A stretch of DNA of 64,000 nucleotides from JB111 sp049856175 (GTDB taxonomy: Bacteria; Actinomycetota; Actinomycetes; Actinomycetales; Actinomycetaceae): NCBI RefSeq assembly GCF_049856175.1, contig NZ_JBNDNA010000002.1, positions 243,648 to 307,647 of the forward strand, written 5' to 3'. Positions 17,846 through 27,931 of the stretch are shown here, one piece after another; position 1 is the stretch's first letter, and each line of letters begins with the position of its first letter. Below the pieces are notes generated by a model. That model searched no databases. It saw only the letters and a program-made list of their open reading frames with translations, and was not told the origin of the DNA. The position numbers were made by a program, and so were the translations under genes.

Positions 17846-18049
17846 ATGGACGGCTCGCTCTCCGCAGTTGGTTACGGCCTCGGCACGATCGGCCCCGGCA
17901 TCGGCATCGGCTACCTCGTCGGCAAGACCCAGGAGGCCACCGCCCGCCAGCCCGAGGTCGCGGGCCGCCTGATGACCAACATGTTCATCGGTGCCGCGTT
18001 CGCCGAGGCTCTCGGTCTGCTCGGCCTCATCGCGGGCCTCATCTTCTGA
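17846..18049 (+). CDS. atpE: F1Fo ATP synthase subunit c
   Basis: Proteolipid of the rotor ring. 67 residues, a two-helix hairpin with the polar loop RQPE (34-37) that contacts subunits gamma and epsilon, and the proton-binding Glu54 in AFAEALGLLGLI. It is on the short side but complete. ATG 17846 follows a strong GTAAGGA site (17831-17837), in keeping with the need for many copies per complex. The homologous subunit is the bedaquiline target in mycobacteria. The stop overlaps the atpF start (TGATG). Confidence 0.96.
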   Translation: MDGSLSAVGYGLGTIGPGIGIGYLVGKTQEATARQPEVAGRLMTNMFIGAAFAEALGLLGLIAGLIF

Positions 18050-18633
18050 TGCCTGCCAGCGGCAACGTCGTCGCGGGGGTGAGGGACGGTCTCGACCTCC
18101 TCATCCCGGCCTGGTACGACATCATCTGGTCGCTGGTGGTCGTCGCAGTCATCGCCTTCGCGGTCGTCCGCTGGGGCGTACCGCGCCTCACCGGCATCCT
18201 CGACGAGCGGTCCGACAAGATCGCCGAGGGCCTGCGCAAGGCGGAGGACGCCGAGGCGATGCTCGCCAACGCCGAGGAGTCCTCGGCCAGCGAGCTGGCC
18301 GAGGCGCGCCGCGAGGCGGCCGGCATCCGCGAGCGGGCCAACGCCCGCGGCAAGGAGATCGAGGCCGAGGCCCAGCGCAAGGCGCAGGACGAGGCCGAGC
18401 GCACCACGGCCGCGGCCGAGCGCCAGATCGAGGCGGAGCGCCGTCAGGCCGCGCAGAGCCTGCGCAGCGACGTCGGCACGCTCGCCGTGGAGCTGGCCTC
18501 GCGGATCGTGGGGGAGTCCCTCGCGGACTCCGCCGCCCAGTCCCGCGTGGTCGACCGGTTCCTCGACGACCTCGAGCAGCAGAACACCGCCGGCGCCACC
18601 ACCCGCACCACCAGCACGACCCAGGAGGGCTGA
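18049..18633 (+). CDS. atpF: F1Fo ATP synthase subunit b
   Basis: Peripheral stalk. 194 residues: one N-terminal transmembrane helix (IIWSLVVVAVIAFAVV, residues about 25-42), then a long, highly charged coiled coil rich in Ala/Glu/Arg to about residue 175, and a Thr-rich tail. ATG 18049 overlaps the atpE stop. Unlike mycobacteria, where a second b copy is fused to delta, b and delta are separate here. Confidence 0.94.
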   Translation: MPASGNVVAGVRDGLDLLIPAWYDIIWSLVVVAVIAFAVVRWGVPRLTGILDERSDKIAEGLRKAEDAEAMLANAEESSASELAEARREAAGIRERANARGKEIEAEAQRKAQDEAERTTAAAERQIEAERRQAAQSLRSDVGTLAVELASRIVGESLADSAAQSRVVDRFLDDLEQQNTAGATTRTTSTTQEG

Positions 18634-18638
18634 TCGTC

Positions 18639-19451
18639 ATGCGCGCCTCCAGCTCCGTCGCCCTCGGGCAGGCTCAGGGTCGCTGGGACCCGGTCGTCCG
18701 GGAGGCCGATGACGCGTTCGACCTCGCGGGGACGGTCTTCGCGGTCGCGGACCTGCTCGCCGAGAGCACGGCCGTGCGGCGCGCGATGACCGACCCGTCC
18801 CGCTCCGGCGAGGACCGGGCCGCGCTCGCGGTGCGCGTCCTGGGCGACTCCGTGGACGGCCGCGTGACCGATCTCGTCGCCGGGCTGGCGCGCGAGCGCT
18901 GGTCGGCGGACCTGGACATCGTCGAGGCCCTCGAGACCCTCGGGCAGGACACGGTCCTCGCGGCGGCCGAGCGGGGCGACGGGCTCGACGCGCTCGGCGC
19001 GGAGCTGCTCGACGTGCGCGGCGTCATCGCCGGCTCGCCCGACCTCGAGGTGGCGCTGGCCGAGGAGGCGCGGGACCTGGCCGGTCGCCGCGAGCTCCTG
19101 ACCCGGGTGCTCGGCGAGCGCATCTCGCCGGCGGCGCTGCTCATCGCCCGCCGCGGTGTCGGCTCGCTCCACGAGCGCTCGGTGCTCAGCGCGCTGACCC
19201 ACGCCGCCGAACGCGCGGCCGAGCGGCGCGACCGCAAGGTCGCCCGCGTCACGGCGGCCGTCCCACTCACGGGCGAGCAGCGCGAGCGGCTCGTCGCCGC
19301 GCTCGCCCGCGAGCACGGCAGCGACATCGCGCTGCACGTCGACATCGACCCCGCGATCATCGGGGGTCTGCGCGTCGAGGTCGGTCACACGATCCTGGAC
19401 GGCACCGTCCGCACGCGCCTGGACGAGGCGCACCGGCGCATCGCCGGCTGA
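18639..19451 (+). CDS. atpH: F1Fo ATP synthase subunit delta
   Basis: Connects the peripheral stalk to the top of F1. 270 residues, longer than the E. coli protein (177) but usual for actinobacteria. An N-terminal six-helix region is followed by the conserved C-terminal part ending with VDIDPAIIGGLRVEVGHTIL (the GG-VG-D-S/T-type signature) and RLDEAHRRI. ATG 18639 lies 5 bp after the atpF stop, with AGGAGG inside the end of atpF. Confidence 0.94.
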   Translation: MRASSSVALGQAQGRWDPVVREADDAFDLAGTVFAVADLLAESTAVRRAMTDPSRSGEDRAALAVRVLGDSVDGRVTDLVAGLARERWSADLDIVEALETLGQDTVLAAAERGDGLDALGAELLDVRGVIAGSPDLEVALAEEARDLAGRRELLTRVLGERISPAALLIARRGVGSLHERSVLSALTHAAERAAERRDRKVARVTAAVPLTGEQRERLVAALAREHGSDIALHVDIDPAIIGGLRVEVGHTILDGTVRTRLDEAHRRIAG

Positions 19452-19517
19452 TCGACCCCACACGCAGGAACACAATCGGGCCCCACGAGGGACCGGACGA
19501 GGACAAGGACACTTGAG

Positions 19518-21149
19518 ATGGCAGAGCTGACGATCCGCCCCGACGAGATCCGGGCGGCCCTGGACAGCTTCGTGAGCTCCTACGAGCCGGGGGCCGCGAG
19601 CACGGACGAGATCGGCCACGTGATCTCCGCCGCGGACGGTATCGCGACCGTCGAGGGCCTCCCCGGCGCGATGGCCAACGAGCTGCTGCGCTTCGAGGAC
19701 GGTACGCTCGGCCTGGCGATGAACCTCGAGGAGCGCCACATCGGTGTCGTCGTCCTCGGCGAGTACACCGCCATCGAGGAGGGCCAGGAGGTGCACCGCA
19801 CCGGCGAGGTGCTCTCGGTCCCGGTCGGAGACGGCTACCTCGGTCGCGTGGTCGACCCGCTCGGCAAGCCGATCGACGGCCTCGGCGAGATCACCGAGCT
19901 CCAGGGGCGCCGCGCGCTCGAGCTCCAGGCCCCCGGCGTCATGGCCCGCAAGTCGGTCCACGAGCCGCTGCAGACGGGCCTCAAGGCCATCGACGCGATG
20001 ATCCCGATCGGTCGCGGCCAGCGTCAGCTCATCATCGGCGACCGCAAGACCGGCAAGACGGCGATCGCCCTGGACGCGATCCTCAACCAGAAGGCCAACT
20101 GGGACTCGGGCGACCCGGCCAAGCAGGTCCGCTGCGTCTACGTCGCCATCGGCCAGAAGGGCTCGACGATCGCGGCGGTCCGCAAGACGCTCGAGGACGC
20201 CGGCGCGCTGGAGTACACGACGATCGTCGCCTCGCCCGCGTCGGACCCGGCCGGCTTCAAGTACATCGCCCCCTACACGGGCTCGGCCATCGGCCAGCAC
20301 TGGATGTACGGCGGCAAGCACGTCCTCATCGTGTTCGACGACCTGTCGAAGCAGGCCGAGGCCTACCGCGCCGTGTCCCTGCTGCTGCGCCGCCCGCCGG
20401 GCCGTGAGGCCTACCCGGGCGACGTCTTCTACCTGCACTCCCGGCTGCTCGAGCGCTGCGCGAAGCTGAACGACGAGCTCGGCTCCGGGTCGATGACCGG
20501 TCTGCCGATCATCGAGACCAAGGGCAACGACGTCTCGGCGTACATCCCGACCAACGTCATCTCGATCACCGACGGCCAGATCTTTCTGCAGTCGGACCTG
20601 TTCAACTCGAACCAGCGTCCCGCCGTCGACGTCGGCATCTCGGTGTCCCGGGTCGGTGGTGACGCGCAGATCAAGGCGATGAAGAAGGTCGCGGGCACGC
20701 TGAAGATCACGCTCGCCCAGTACCGAGCCATGGCCTCGTTCGCCATGTTCGCCTCGGACCTGGACCCGACGACCCGCCAGCAGCTCACCCGCGGCGAGCG
20801 CCTCATGGAGCTGCTCAAGCAGCAGCAGTCCAGCCCGTACCCGGTGGAGGACCAGGTCGTCTCCATCTGGGCGGGAACGAACGGCTACCTCGACGACGTC
20901 GAGGTGAGCGACGTGTCCCGCTTCGAGACCGAGCTGATCGACCACCTGCGCTCGACCACCTCCGTGCTCGACGCGATCGTCTCCACCGGCAAGCTCGACG
21001 ACGACACCCTCCAGGCGCTGCAGGCCGGCGTCGAGGACTTCCGCTCCGGGTTCACCACCGGGGAGGGCAAGCTGCTCGAGGAGGTCGAGGGCGAGGAGGA
21101 GTCCGAGGCCGAGGTCGCGCAGGAGCAGATCGTCAGGGCCAAGGCCTGA
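19518..21149 (+). CDS. atpA: F1Fo ATP synthase subunit alpha
   Basis: Non-catalytic nucleotide-binding subunit of F1. 543 residues. An N-terminal beta-barrel is followed by the P-loop GDRKTGKTAIALD, VYVAIGQKGSTIA, and the signature region around PAVDVGISVSRVGGDAQIKAM. An acidic Glu-rich C-terminal extension (residues about 520-540) is typical of actinobacteria; in mycobacteria the equivalent tail suppresses ATP hydrolysis. The leader between atpH and atpA (66 bp) contains GAGGGA/GGACAAGGAC-type binding sites. Confidence 0.97.
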   Translation: MAELTIRPDEIRAALDSFVSSYEPGAASTDEIGHVISAADGIATVEGLPGAMANELLRFEDGTLGLAMNLEERHIGVVVLGEYTAIEEGQEVHRTGEVLSVPVGDGYLGRVVDPLGKPIDGLGEITELQGRRALELQAPGVMARKSVHEPLQTGLKAIDAMIPIGRGQRQLIIGDRKTGKTAIALDAILNQKANWDSGDPAKQVRCVYVAIGQKGSTIAAVRKTLEDAGALEYTTIVASPASDPAGFKYIAPYTGSAIGQHWMYGGKHVLIVFDDLSKQAEAYRAVSLLLRRPPGREAYPGDVFYLHSRLLERCAKLNDELGSGSMTGLPIIETKGNDVSAYIPTNVISITDGQIFLQSDLFNSNQRPAVDVGISVSRVGGDAQIKAMKKVAGTLKITLAQYRAMASFAMFASDLDPTTRQQLTRGERLMELLKQQQSSPYPVEDQVVSIWAGTNGYLDDVEVSDVSRFETELIDHLRSTTSVLDAIVSTGKLDDDTLQALQAGVEDFRSGFTTGEGKLLEEVEGEEESEAEVAQEQIVRAKA

Positions 21150-21152
21150 TCC

Positions 21153-22046
21153 ATGGCGGGACAGCAGCGCGTCTACAAGCAGAAGATCCGGGCGACCCAG
21201 ACGCTCAAGAAGGTCTTCCGCGCGATGGAGCTCATCGCGGCCTCACGGATCGGCAAGGCCCGGGACGCCGCGCTCGGGTCCGACCCCTACACCGCCGCGC
21301 TCATCCGCGCGGTGTCGGCCGTCGCGTCGCACGCGGATCTCGACCACCCGCTGATCTCGGGTCGCGACGACACCACGGACGTCGCGGTGCTCGTCGTTAC
21401 CTCCGACCGCGGCATGGCGGGCGCCTACTCGGCGACCGTGCTGCGGGAGGCCGAGCGCCTGCTCGAGGAGCTGGAGGCCGAGGGCAAGACCCCCCGGCTG
21501 TACGTCTTCGGCCGCCGGGGCGAGAGCTACTTCAAGTTCCGCGGTCGCGAGGTCGTGGCGACCTGGACCGGTGAGTCCGACAGCCCCTCGGTCGCGGTCT
21601 CCCAGGAGATCGCGCAGACCCTGCTCGGCGCCTACCGGGCCGAGCCGGGCGAGGGCGGGGTGAGCGAGCTGCACGTCGTGTTCACCCGGTTCCAGTCGAT
21701 GGTCACGCAGGTCGTCCAGCGTCGCCGCGTCCTTCCGCTCGAGGTGGTCGAGGGTGTCGCCGAGCCGACGTCGAAGGCGCTGCCGCTCTACGAGTTCGAG
21801 CCGAGCCCCGAGGACGTGCTCGACCAGCTCCTCCCGATGTACGTCTCCAACCGCATCCGCGCCCAGCTGCTCATGGCGGCGGCCTCCGAGCTGGCCTCGC
21901 GCCAGCGCGCGATGCACACGGCGACCGAGAACGCGGAGGACATCATCCGCGACTACACGCGGCTGGCGAACCAGGCGCGGCAGGGTGAGATCACCCAGGA
22001 GATCTCCGAGATCGTCTCGGGCGTCGACGCGCTGAGCGCGAGCTGA
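21153..22046 (+). CDS. atpG: F1Fo ATP synthase subunit gamma
   Basis: Central rotor shaft of F1. 297 residues. N-terminal helix QQRVYKQKIRATQTLKKVFRAME, the Rossmann-like middle domain beginning VLVVTSDRGMAGAYSATVL, and the C-terminal helix with MAAASELASRQRAMHTATEN and RQGEITQEISEIVSG, the conserved tip that turns inside the alpha/beta ring. ATG 21153 starts 3 bp after the atpA stop. Confidence 0.96.
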   Translation: MAGQQRVYKQKIRATQTLKKVFRAMELIAASRIGKARDAALGSDPYTAALIRAVSAVASHADLDHPLISGRDDTTDVAVLVVTSDRGMAGAYSATVLREAERLLEELEAEGKTPRLYVFGRRGESYFKFRGREVVATWTGESDSPSVAVSQEIAQTLLGAYRAEPGEGGVSELHVVFTRFQSMVTQVVQRRRVLPLEVVEGVAEPTSKALPLYEFEPSPEDVLDQLLPMYVSNRIRAQLLMAAASELASRQRAMHTATENAEDIIRDYTRLANQARQGEITQEISEIVSGVDALSAS

Positions 22047-22095
22047 CCCACCCGACCCCCACACTTCCGAGCACCCGAGACCGAGGACGAAACTC

Positions 22096-23559
<1,464 letters not shown>

Positions 23560-23560
23560 C

Positions 23561-23875
23561 GTGGCCGGCAACGGATCGCTGACCGTCGACGTCGTCTCGC
23601 CGACCGGGGTGCTGTGGTCGGGGGAGGCGTCCTCCGTCGTCGTGCCCGCCGCCGAGGGAGAGCTCGGCGTGCTGCCGGGGCGCGAGCCGGTGCTCGCGGT
23701 GCTCCTGCCCGGCACGGCGAGGGTGACGTCGGACGGGTCGACGGTCTCCCTCGACGTGCACGGGGGATTCGTCTCGGTCGACGACGACGTCGTCACCGTC
23801 GTCGTGGCCGACGAGGACGCCGAGGTCGGCGTGCTCGACGCCGAGCCGGCGTCGGACGATAGCACGCTCGCCTAG
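23561..23875 (+). CDS. atpC: F1Fo ATP synthase subunit epsilon
   Basis: Rotor subunit joining gamma to the c-ring. 104 residues. N-terminal beta-sandwich with LTVDVVSPTGVLWSGEASSV and GELGVLPGREPVLAVL; the C-terminal helical hairpin seen in E. coli is absent or reduced to an acidic tail, as is common in actinobacteria. That suggests inhibition by the epsilon C terminus is lacking. GTG 23561 is 2 bp after atpD. Confidence 0.93.
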   Translation: MAGNGSLTVDVVSPTGVLWSGEASSVVVPAAEGELGVLPGREPVLAVLLPGTARVTSDGSTVSLDVHGGFVSVDDDVVTVVVADEDAEVGVLDAEPASDDSTLA

Positions 23876-23882
23876 GCCGCCG

Positions 23883-24302
23883 ATGCCGCGCACCGGATGG
23901 TTGGTGGTCCTGGGGATCCTTGCCGTCCTCGCCGTGTGCGCGGCCCTGGCGTGCGCCCTGCTGTGGCGGGCGCTGCGCCTCTACCGGCGCGGCGGCACGG
24001 TCGAGTGCCGCCTGCGCACCGGTGAGGACCGGTGGCGACGCGGGCTCGCCCAGCTCGGTGCGACCGACCTCCTGTGGTACCAGTTCGCCTCGTTGGCGGT
24101 GCGGCCCCGGTTGCGCATGGACCGCACCGCGCTCGAGCTGCGCGGGTACGACCCCCGGCCCCCCGACCCGGGTGGCCGCCCGGTCGTCCAGCTCACCCTC
24201 AGCGACGGACGGCGCACCGCGCAGCTGCGCCTGGCCCCGTCCGCCGTGCAGGCGCTCGTGGGCTGGAGCGAGGGCGCCCCGCCCCGTGTCCGCGGTACCT
24301 GA
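23883..24302 (+). CDS. DUF2550 family membrane protein
   Basis: 139 residues: one N-terminal transmembrane helix (VVLGILAVLAVCAALACALL), a basic RRGGTVECRLR segment, and a soluble C-terminal domain. The family regularly follows atpC in actinobacteria (same place as the mycobacterial gene after atpC); its function is unknown. It starts 7 bp after atpC, so it is likely the last gene of the atp transcript. Confidence 0.78.
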   Translation: MPRTGWLVVLGILAVLAVCAALACALLWRALRLYRRGGTVECRLRTGEDRWRRGLAQLGATDLLWYQFASLAVRPRLRMDRTALELRGYDPRPPDPGGRPVVQLTLSDGRRTAQLRLAPSAVQALVGWSEGAPPRVRGT

Positions 24303-24330
24303 GGCTCCTCACCGCAGTACCTGAGGCTCC
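24295..24330. repeat. 14-bp direct repeat across a stop codon
   Basis: GTACCTGAGGCTCC at 24295-24308 (containing the TGA stop of the DUF2550 gene) is repeated at 24317-24330, 8 bp later. It may be a small duplication; no function is evident. Confidence 0.6.
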
Positions 24331-24389
24331 GTGCGCGTCCGCAGCGCCCGGGGCCCGCCGCGCGCGGACCGGGCGCCGGCGCGGCGGGG

Positions 24390-24395
24390 TAACGT
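24390..24395 (+). promoter_or_regulatory. -10 box of nucS, leaderless
   Basis: TAACGT, 8 nt before the nucS GTG, with no ribosome-binding site between. Confidence 0.5.
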
Positions 24396-24403
24396 GGTCG
24401 ACC

Positions 24404-25099
24404 GTGCGTACCGTCTTCGCCCGTTGCTCCGTCGACTACTCGGGCCGGCTGTCGGCGCACCTCCCGCTCGCCCCGCGCCTCATCATGGTCAAGGCGGACG
24501 GCTCGGTGCTCATCCACTCCGACGGCGGCAGCTACAAGCCGCTGAACTGGATGACGGCGCCCTGCACCCTCAAGGAGCGCGAGCCCGACGCGGTCGAGAC
24601 CGAGAGCGGCACCACGCTCGTGTGGGAGGTCAGCGCCGCGAAGACCGACGACCGGCTCGTGGTGCGGCTGCACGAGGTCATCTCGGACACGAGCGTCGAG
24701 CTCGGCGTCGACCCGGGCCTGGTCAAGGACGGCGTCGAGGCCCACCTCCAGGTGCTGCTGGCGGAGCAGGTCGAGCTCCTCGGTGCCGGGCACCGCCTCG
24801 TGCGCCGCGAGCACCCCACGCCGATCGGCCCGGTCGACCTGCTCGTGCGGGACCCCGAGGGCGGGGCCGTGGCGGTCGAGATCAAGCGGGTCGGCGGCAT
24901 CGACGGAGTCGAGCAGCTCACCCGCTACCTCGACCTCCTGGGCCGGGACCCGCTGCTCAGCCCGATCCGCGGGGTGTTCGCGGCGCAGCAGATCAAGCCC
25001 CAGGCGCGCACGCTCGCCGAGGACCGCGGAATCCGGTGCCTCGTGCTGGACTACGACGCGATGCGCGGGGTCGACGACGTCGACTCCCGCCTGTTCTAG
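24404..25099 (+). CDS. nucS: mismatch-specific endonuclease NucS (EndoMS)
   Basis: Double-strand-cutting endonuclease that starts non-canonical mismatch repair in actinobacteria lacking MutS/MutL; it works with the beta clamp. 231 residues. The N-terminal domain has CSVDYSGRLSAHLP and the aromatic mismatch-binding segment YKPLNWMTAP. The C-terminal nuclease has GPVDLLVRDPEGGAVAVEIK with catalytic D145, E159 and K161, then QLTRYLD. The C terminus ends DSRLF, resembling the clamp-binding tail described for the family. The GTG start is fixed by alignment of VFARCSVDYSGRL with the usual N terminus and by the -10 box. Confidence 0.95.
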   Translation: MRTVFARCSVDYSGRLSAHLPLAPRLIMVKADGSVLIHSDGGSYKPLNWMTAPCTLKEREPDAVETESGTTLVWEVSAAKTDDRLVVRLHEVISDTSVELGVDPGLVKDGVEAHLQVLLAEQVELLGAGHRLVRREHPTPIGPVDLLVRDPEGGAVAVEIKRVGGIDGVEQLTRYLDLLGRDPLLSPIRGVFAAQQIKPQARTLAEDRGIRCLVLDYDAMRGVDDVDSRLF

Positions 25100-25107
25100 G
25101 AGGCGCC

Positions 25108-26130
25108 GTGAGCACCAGCGCCCCCGGCGCACGGCCCGCCGCCGACGACGAACGGCCCGGCGCCGACCTTCTCCCCGCCGGCGGCTGGCTCGCCCCCGGG
25201 GCCGTCGAGCTGGTCGACGCCGAGGACTCCCTCGTGGACGGCGGCGCGGCCGCCGCGGAGGTGTTCGCCGCGCAGATCGCTCGCGCGGCCGACGCCGGAC
25301 GGGCCTGCGTCGTCGTCCTCGCGCCGGACCCCGACCCGACGCGGGAGAGCGTCGGCCGCCGTGCCGAGCTCGCCCGGGCCGCCGTGGCTGCGGCCGGGAC
25401 CCACGACGTCGCCGCCTGGCTCACCGTGCGCGACCCGCTCCGGGTCGCCCGGACCGCCGGCGCCGGCGACGTGGGCCGCACGCTCGCCGCCCTGCACCAC
25501 GCGCTGCTCGGCCACGGCGCCGCGGCGACCGCCCTGCGCGAGGCGGGCGCCGGCGTCGTCGGGACCGCCGTGCACCTCGAGGTGACCCGCCCCGCCGACC
25601 CGTCCTCGGCCCCGGACCTCGCCGCCGCGCTCGAGGCCGACCTCCTGACCAACCACGTCGTGCTGGGACCGCTGCTCGACGGCAGCTACCCCGTCGAGGC
25701 CCGCGCGGCGACCGCGCCGGCGGGGTGGGACCACGTCCGCCCCGGCGACCTCGTGGCGATCCGCCGCGGGCTCGACGTCCTCGTCGTCGAGCACTCCGGC
25801 ACCCGCACCGCCCGGCGCGCGGGCCGAGACCGGGCGGACGCCACCGGTGCGGGGACCACGGTGCGGCCGGCCGGGACCCCCGGCGCGGACGACGTCGAGC
25901 TCGTCCACGCCGGCAGGACACCGGGCGGCCGGGAGGCGGACCCGTCCGGCCTCTACGAGGTCCTCGCCGCGCTGGACAACGCCTACCTCGGCACCCCGCT
26001 GCTCGGACTGGTCCCCACCGGTGCGGGCGAGGTCGGCCACGGCCCCGGGCTCGCCGCGCACGAGGAGGCCGCGCGCCGGGCGGCGACGGACGGTGCGGAC
26101 GTCCGCGGACTGCTCGCCACGGCGTCCTGA
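25108..26130 (+). CDS. glycoside hydrolase family 1-like protein lacking catalytic residues
   Basis: 340 residues against about 450 for beta-glucosidases. Several stretches resemble GH1 in order: RESVGRRAELARAAVAAA, then VAAWLTVRDPLRVA where GH1 has WxTxNEP (the acid/base Glu is replaced), ALHHALLGHGAAATALREAG, ADLLTNHVVLGPLLDGSYP, HVRPGDLVAIRRGLDVLVVE, and GLYEVLAALDNAYLGTPLLG followed by VPTGAGE where GH1 has ITENGAA (nucleophile Glu lost). The N-terminal barrel strands are shortened. It therefore probably cannot hydrolyse glycosides. GTG 25108 has an AGGAGGC site, 8 bp after nucS, so it is cotranscribed with nucS. Its function is unknown. Confidence 0.6.
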   Translation: MSTSAPGARPAADDERPGADLLPAGGWLAPGAVELVDAEDSLVDGGAAAAEVFAAQIARAADAGRACVVVLAPDPDPTRESVGRRAELARAAVAAAGTHDVAAWLTVRDPLRVARTAGAGDVGRTLAALHHALLGHGAAATALREAGAGVVGTAVHLEVTRPADPSSAPDLAAALEADLLTNHVVLGPLLDGSYPVEARAATAPAGWDHVRPGDLVAIRRGLDVLVVEHSGTRTARRAGRDRADATGAGTTVRPAGTPGADDVELVHAGRTPGGREADPSGLYEVLAALDNAYLGTPLLGLVPTGAGEVGHGPGLAAHEEAARRAATDGADVRGLLATAS

Positions 26131-26447
26131 TGGCGCGTAACCGGCGCTCGGGGAAGCGCCCCTATTCCGGCGGGCACGTCCCGTTGGACATGGACCGCCT
26201 CGGCTCCCTCCCGCGTCAGGAGGCGGGCCCGGGCGGCGAGGACTTCAAGGTCCGCACGGTGCGCAGCTCGGACAAGACCTACCGCTGCCCCGGCTGCGAC
26301 CAGGAGATCGGCCCCGGCACCTCGCACGTCGTCGCCTGGCCGGCCGAGCACATCTGGGGAGCGGAGGCCGGCGCGGAGGACCGCCGCCACTGGCACACCG
26401 CCTGCTGGCGGGCCCGGGGCGCCAGGCGCCCCACGCGGCGGCGGTAG
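26130..26447 (+). CDS. small zinc-finger protein of unknown function
   Basis: 105 residues. A basic N terminus (MARNRRSGKRPYSGG) precedes a compact domain with CPGCDQEIGPGTSH and HWHTACW, that is CxxC, His and Cys spaced like a treble-clef zinc finger, and an Arg-rich tail. Homologues in actinobacteria are often labelled ATP/GTP-binding protein, for which I see no motif. ATG 26130 overlaps the preceding stop, so nucS, the GH1-like gene and this gene form one unit. Confidence 0.72.
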   Translation: MARNRRSGKRPYSGGHVPLDMDRLGSLPRQEAGPGGEDFKVRTVRSSDKTYRCPGCDQEIGPGTSHVVAWPAEHIWGAEAGAEDRRHWHTACWRARGARRPTRRR

Positions 26448-26539
26448 CCGGGGCGACCCGGCTCGACGAAGCTCGCCCGCTGCGCTCCCGGACACCCGCC
26501 GGGCTGGCCGCTTCTGCGGCAGGGTGGAACGCTGATGCC

Positions 26540-27367
26540 ATGACCACGCTCGCCGTCCACCGCCACGGTCCCACCGGGGACGTCCCGCTCGTCCTCCTCC
26601 ATGCGTTCCCGCTCGACTCGCGCATGTATGCGGGTCTCCTGCCGCACCTCACCGACCTCCCGACCCTCAGCGTCGACTCTCCCGGGTTCGGCGACTCGCC
26701 CTCCCCGGCCGACGTCGCCGACGCCCTGGCCTGGACCGACGGACCCCGTCTGGAGATGGTCGCGCGGGCCGTCCTCGCCGCGCTCGACGAGCAGGGCGTC
26801 GACCGCTTCGTTCTCGCCGGTACGTCGATCGGCGGCTACGTCTCGATGCGGCTCGCCGCGCTGGCCCCCGAGCGGCTCGCCGGCATCGGGCTCATCGACA
26901 CGAAGGCCGCGCCCGACCCCGGTGAGGCGCGCGAGAGGCGCGAGCGGCTCGCCGTCGACGTCCTGGGTCCGCCCGGAGTCTCGGCGCTCGCCCCCACGCT
27001 CGGCCCGCTCCTCGGCACGACGACGGCGAACGACGCGCCCGGCCTGACCGACGCGGTCGCCGGGTGGGCGGCGGAGGCCACGCCGGAGGGGGTCGCGTTC
27101 GCCGCGCGGGCGATGGCCGCCCGGCCGGACTCGACGGACGACCTGCGGGCGTTGGGCCGGCGGGGGGTCGCCGCGCTCGTGCTGCGGGGGGCCGAGGACT
27201 CGCTGGCGACCGGGGACGACGCGCTGGACATGGCCGACGCCCTGGGCACCGAGGTCCTCGAGATCGCGTCCGTCGGCCACCTGGCGCCGCTGGAGGCGCC
27301 GGAGGCCGTCGGAGGTGCCCTGCGTGACCTCCACGAGCGCGCGGTCGGTCTCGCGCGGGAGCCGTAG
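26540..27367 (+). CDS. alpha/beta-fold hydrolase
   Basis: 275 residues. The oxyanion-hole segment LVLLHAFPLDSRMY, the nucleophile elbow GTSIGGYVSMRLA (Ser), a late acid in LVLRGAEDSLATGDD and the catalytic His in SVGHLAPLEAPE give a complete triad. It resembles 3-oxoadipate enol-lactonase or esterase-type hydrolases, but the substrate is not predictable. ATG 26540 lies 6 nt after an AACGCT box, possibly leaderless. Its stop codon is part of the -10 box of the next gene. Confidence 0.82.
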   Translation: MTTLAVHRHGPTGDVPLVLLHAFPLDSRMYAGLLPHLTDLPTLSVDSPGFGDSPSPADVADALAWTDGPRLEMVARAVLAALDEQGVDRFVLAGTSIGGYVSMRLAALAPERLAGIGLIDTKAAPDPGEARERRERLAVDVLGPPGVSALAPTLGPLLGTTTANDAPGLTDAVAGWAAEATPEGVAFAARAMAARPDSTDDLRALGRRGVAALVLRGAEDSLATGDDALDMADALGTEVLEIASVGHLAPLEAPEAVGGALRDLHERAVGLAREP

Positions 27368-27370
27368 GGT
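27365..27370 (+). promoter_or_regulatory. -10 box of the GNAT gene, overlapping a stop codon
   Basis: TAGGGT contains the TAG stop of the hydrolase gene and lies 6 nt before the next GTG. A leaderless start is likely. Confidence 0.45.
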
Positions 27371-27376
27371 GGCGCG

Positions 27377-27850
27377 GTGACCACCGCGAAGATCCGCCCT
27401 GCGACCGTGCTCGACGCGGAGGTGATCGCCGAGCTGCACGCCAGGGCCTGGCGGGCGACCTACGGCGGCGCGGTCGACGCCGACCGGCTCGACGAGCGTC
27501 TGGCCGACTACCCGCGGACGTGGCGGGAGCTGCTGGCCGACGACGGCGGGGGAGCGGCCACCTGGCTCGCCCACCGCGACGGCGCGGCGGTGGGGTTCCT
27601 GCGGGCGAGCGCGGTCGGCGGTGGCGAGGTCCGGTCCCTGCGGCTGGAGTCGATGTACCTCGACGTCGACGAGCAGGGGAGCGGCACGGCCGACAACCTC
27701 ATGACGATGGCGCTCGGCGACGCCCCGGCGTTCCTGTGGGTGTGGCGGGACCAGGAGCGCGCGCGTGCCTTCTACCGCCGCCACGGGTTCGTCGAGGACG
27801 GCGAGACCGGGTCCTTCGAGACGTTGCCGACCGTGCGGATGGTCCGCTGA
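27377..27850 (+). CDS. GNAT family N-acetyltransferase
   Basis: 157 residues, a single acetyltransferase domain: KIRPATVLDAEVIAELHARA at the N terminus, the beta4 strand LRLESMYLDVDEQGSG with a shortened acetyl-CoA loop (DEQGSGTADNLM, in place of R/QxxGxG/A), and LWVWRDQERARAFYRRHGFV, the usual C-terminal signature. The substrate is unknown. It is convergent with the DivIVA-like gene. Confidence 0.84.
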   Translation: MTTAKIRPATVLDAEVIAELHARAWRATYGGAVDADRLDERLADYPRTWRELLADDGGGAATWLAHRDGAAVGFLRASAVGGGEVRSLRLESMYLDVDEQGSGTADNLMTMALGDAPAFLWVWRDQERARAFYRRHGFVEDGETGSFETLPTVRMVR

Positions 27851-27907
27851 GCCTCAGGCTCGTCGGGCGCGCCGCCCGCCGGCCCCCTCCGGCGCCTGCC
27901 CGGTCCG

Positions 27908-27931
27908 CCGATCAGCCCTGCCGCTGATCGG
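27908..27931. terminator. hairpin between convergent genes
   Basis: CCGATCAG (27908-27915) and CTGATCGG (27924-27931) form an 8-bp stem around 8 nt. It overlaps the stop codon of the minus-strand coiled-coil gene. Confidence 0.4.
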
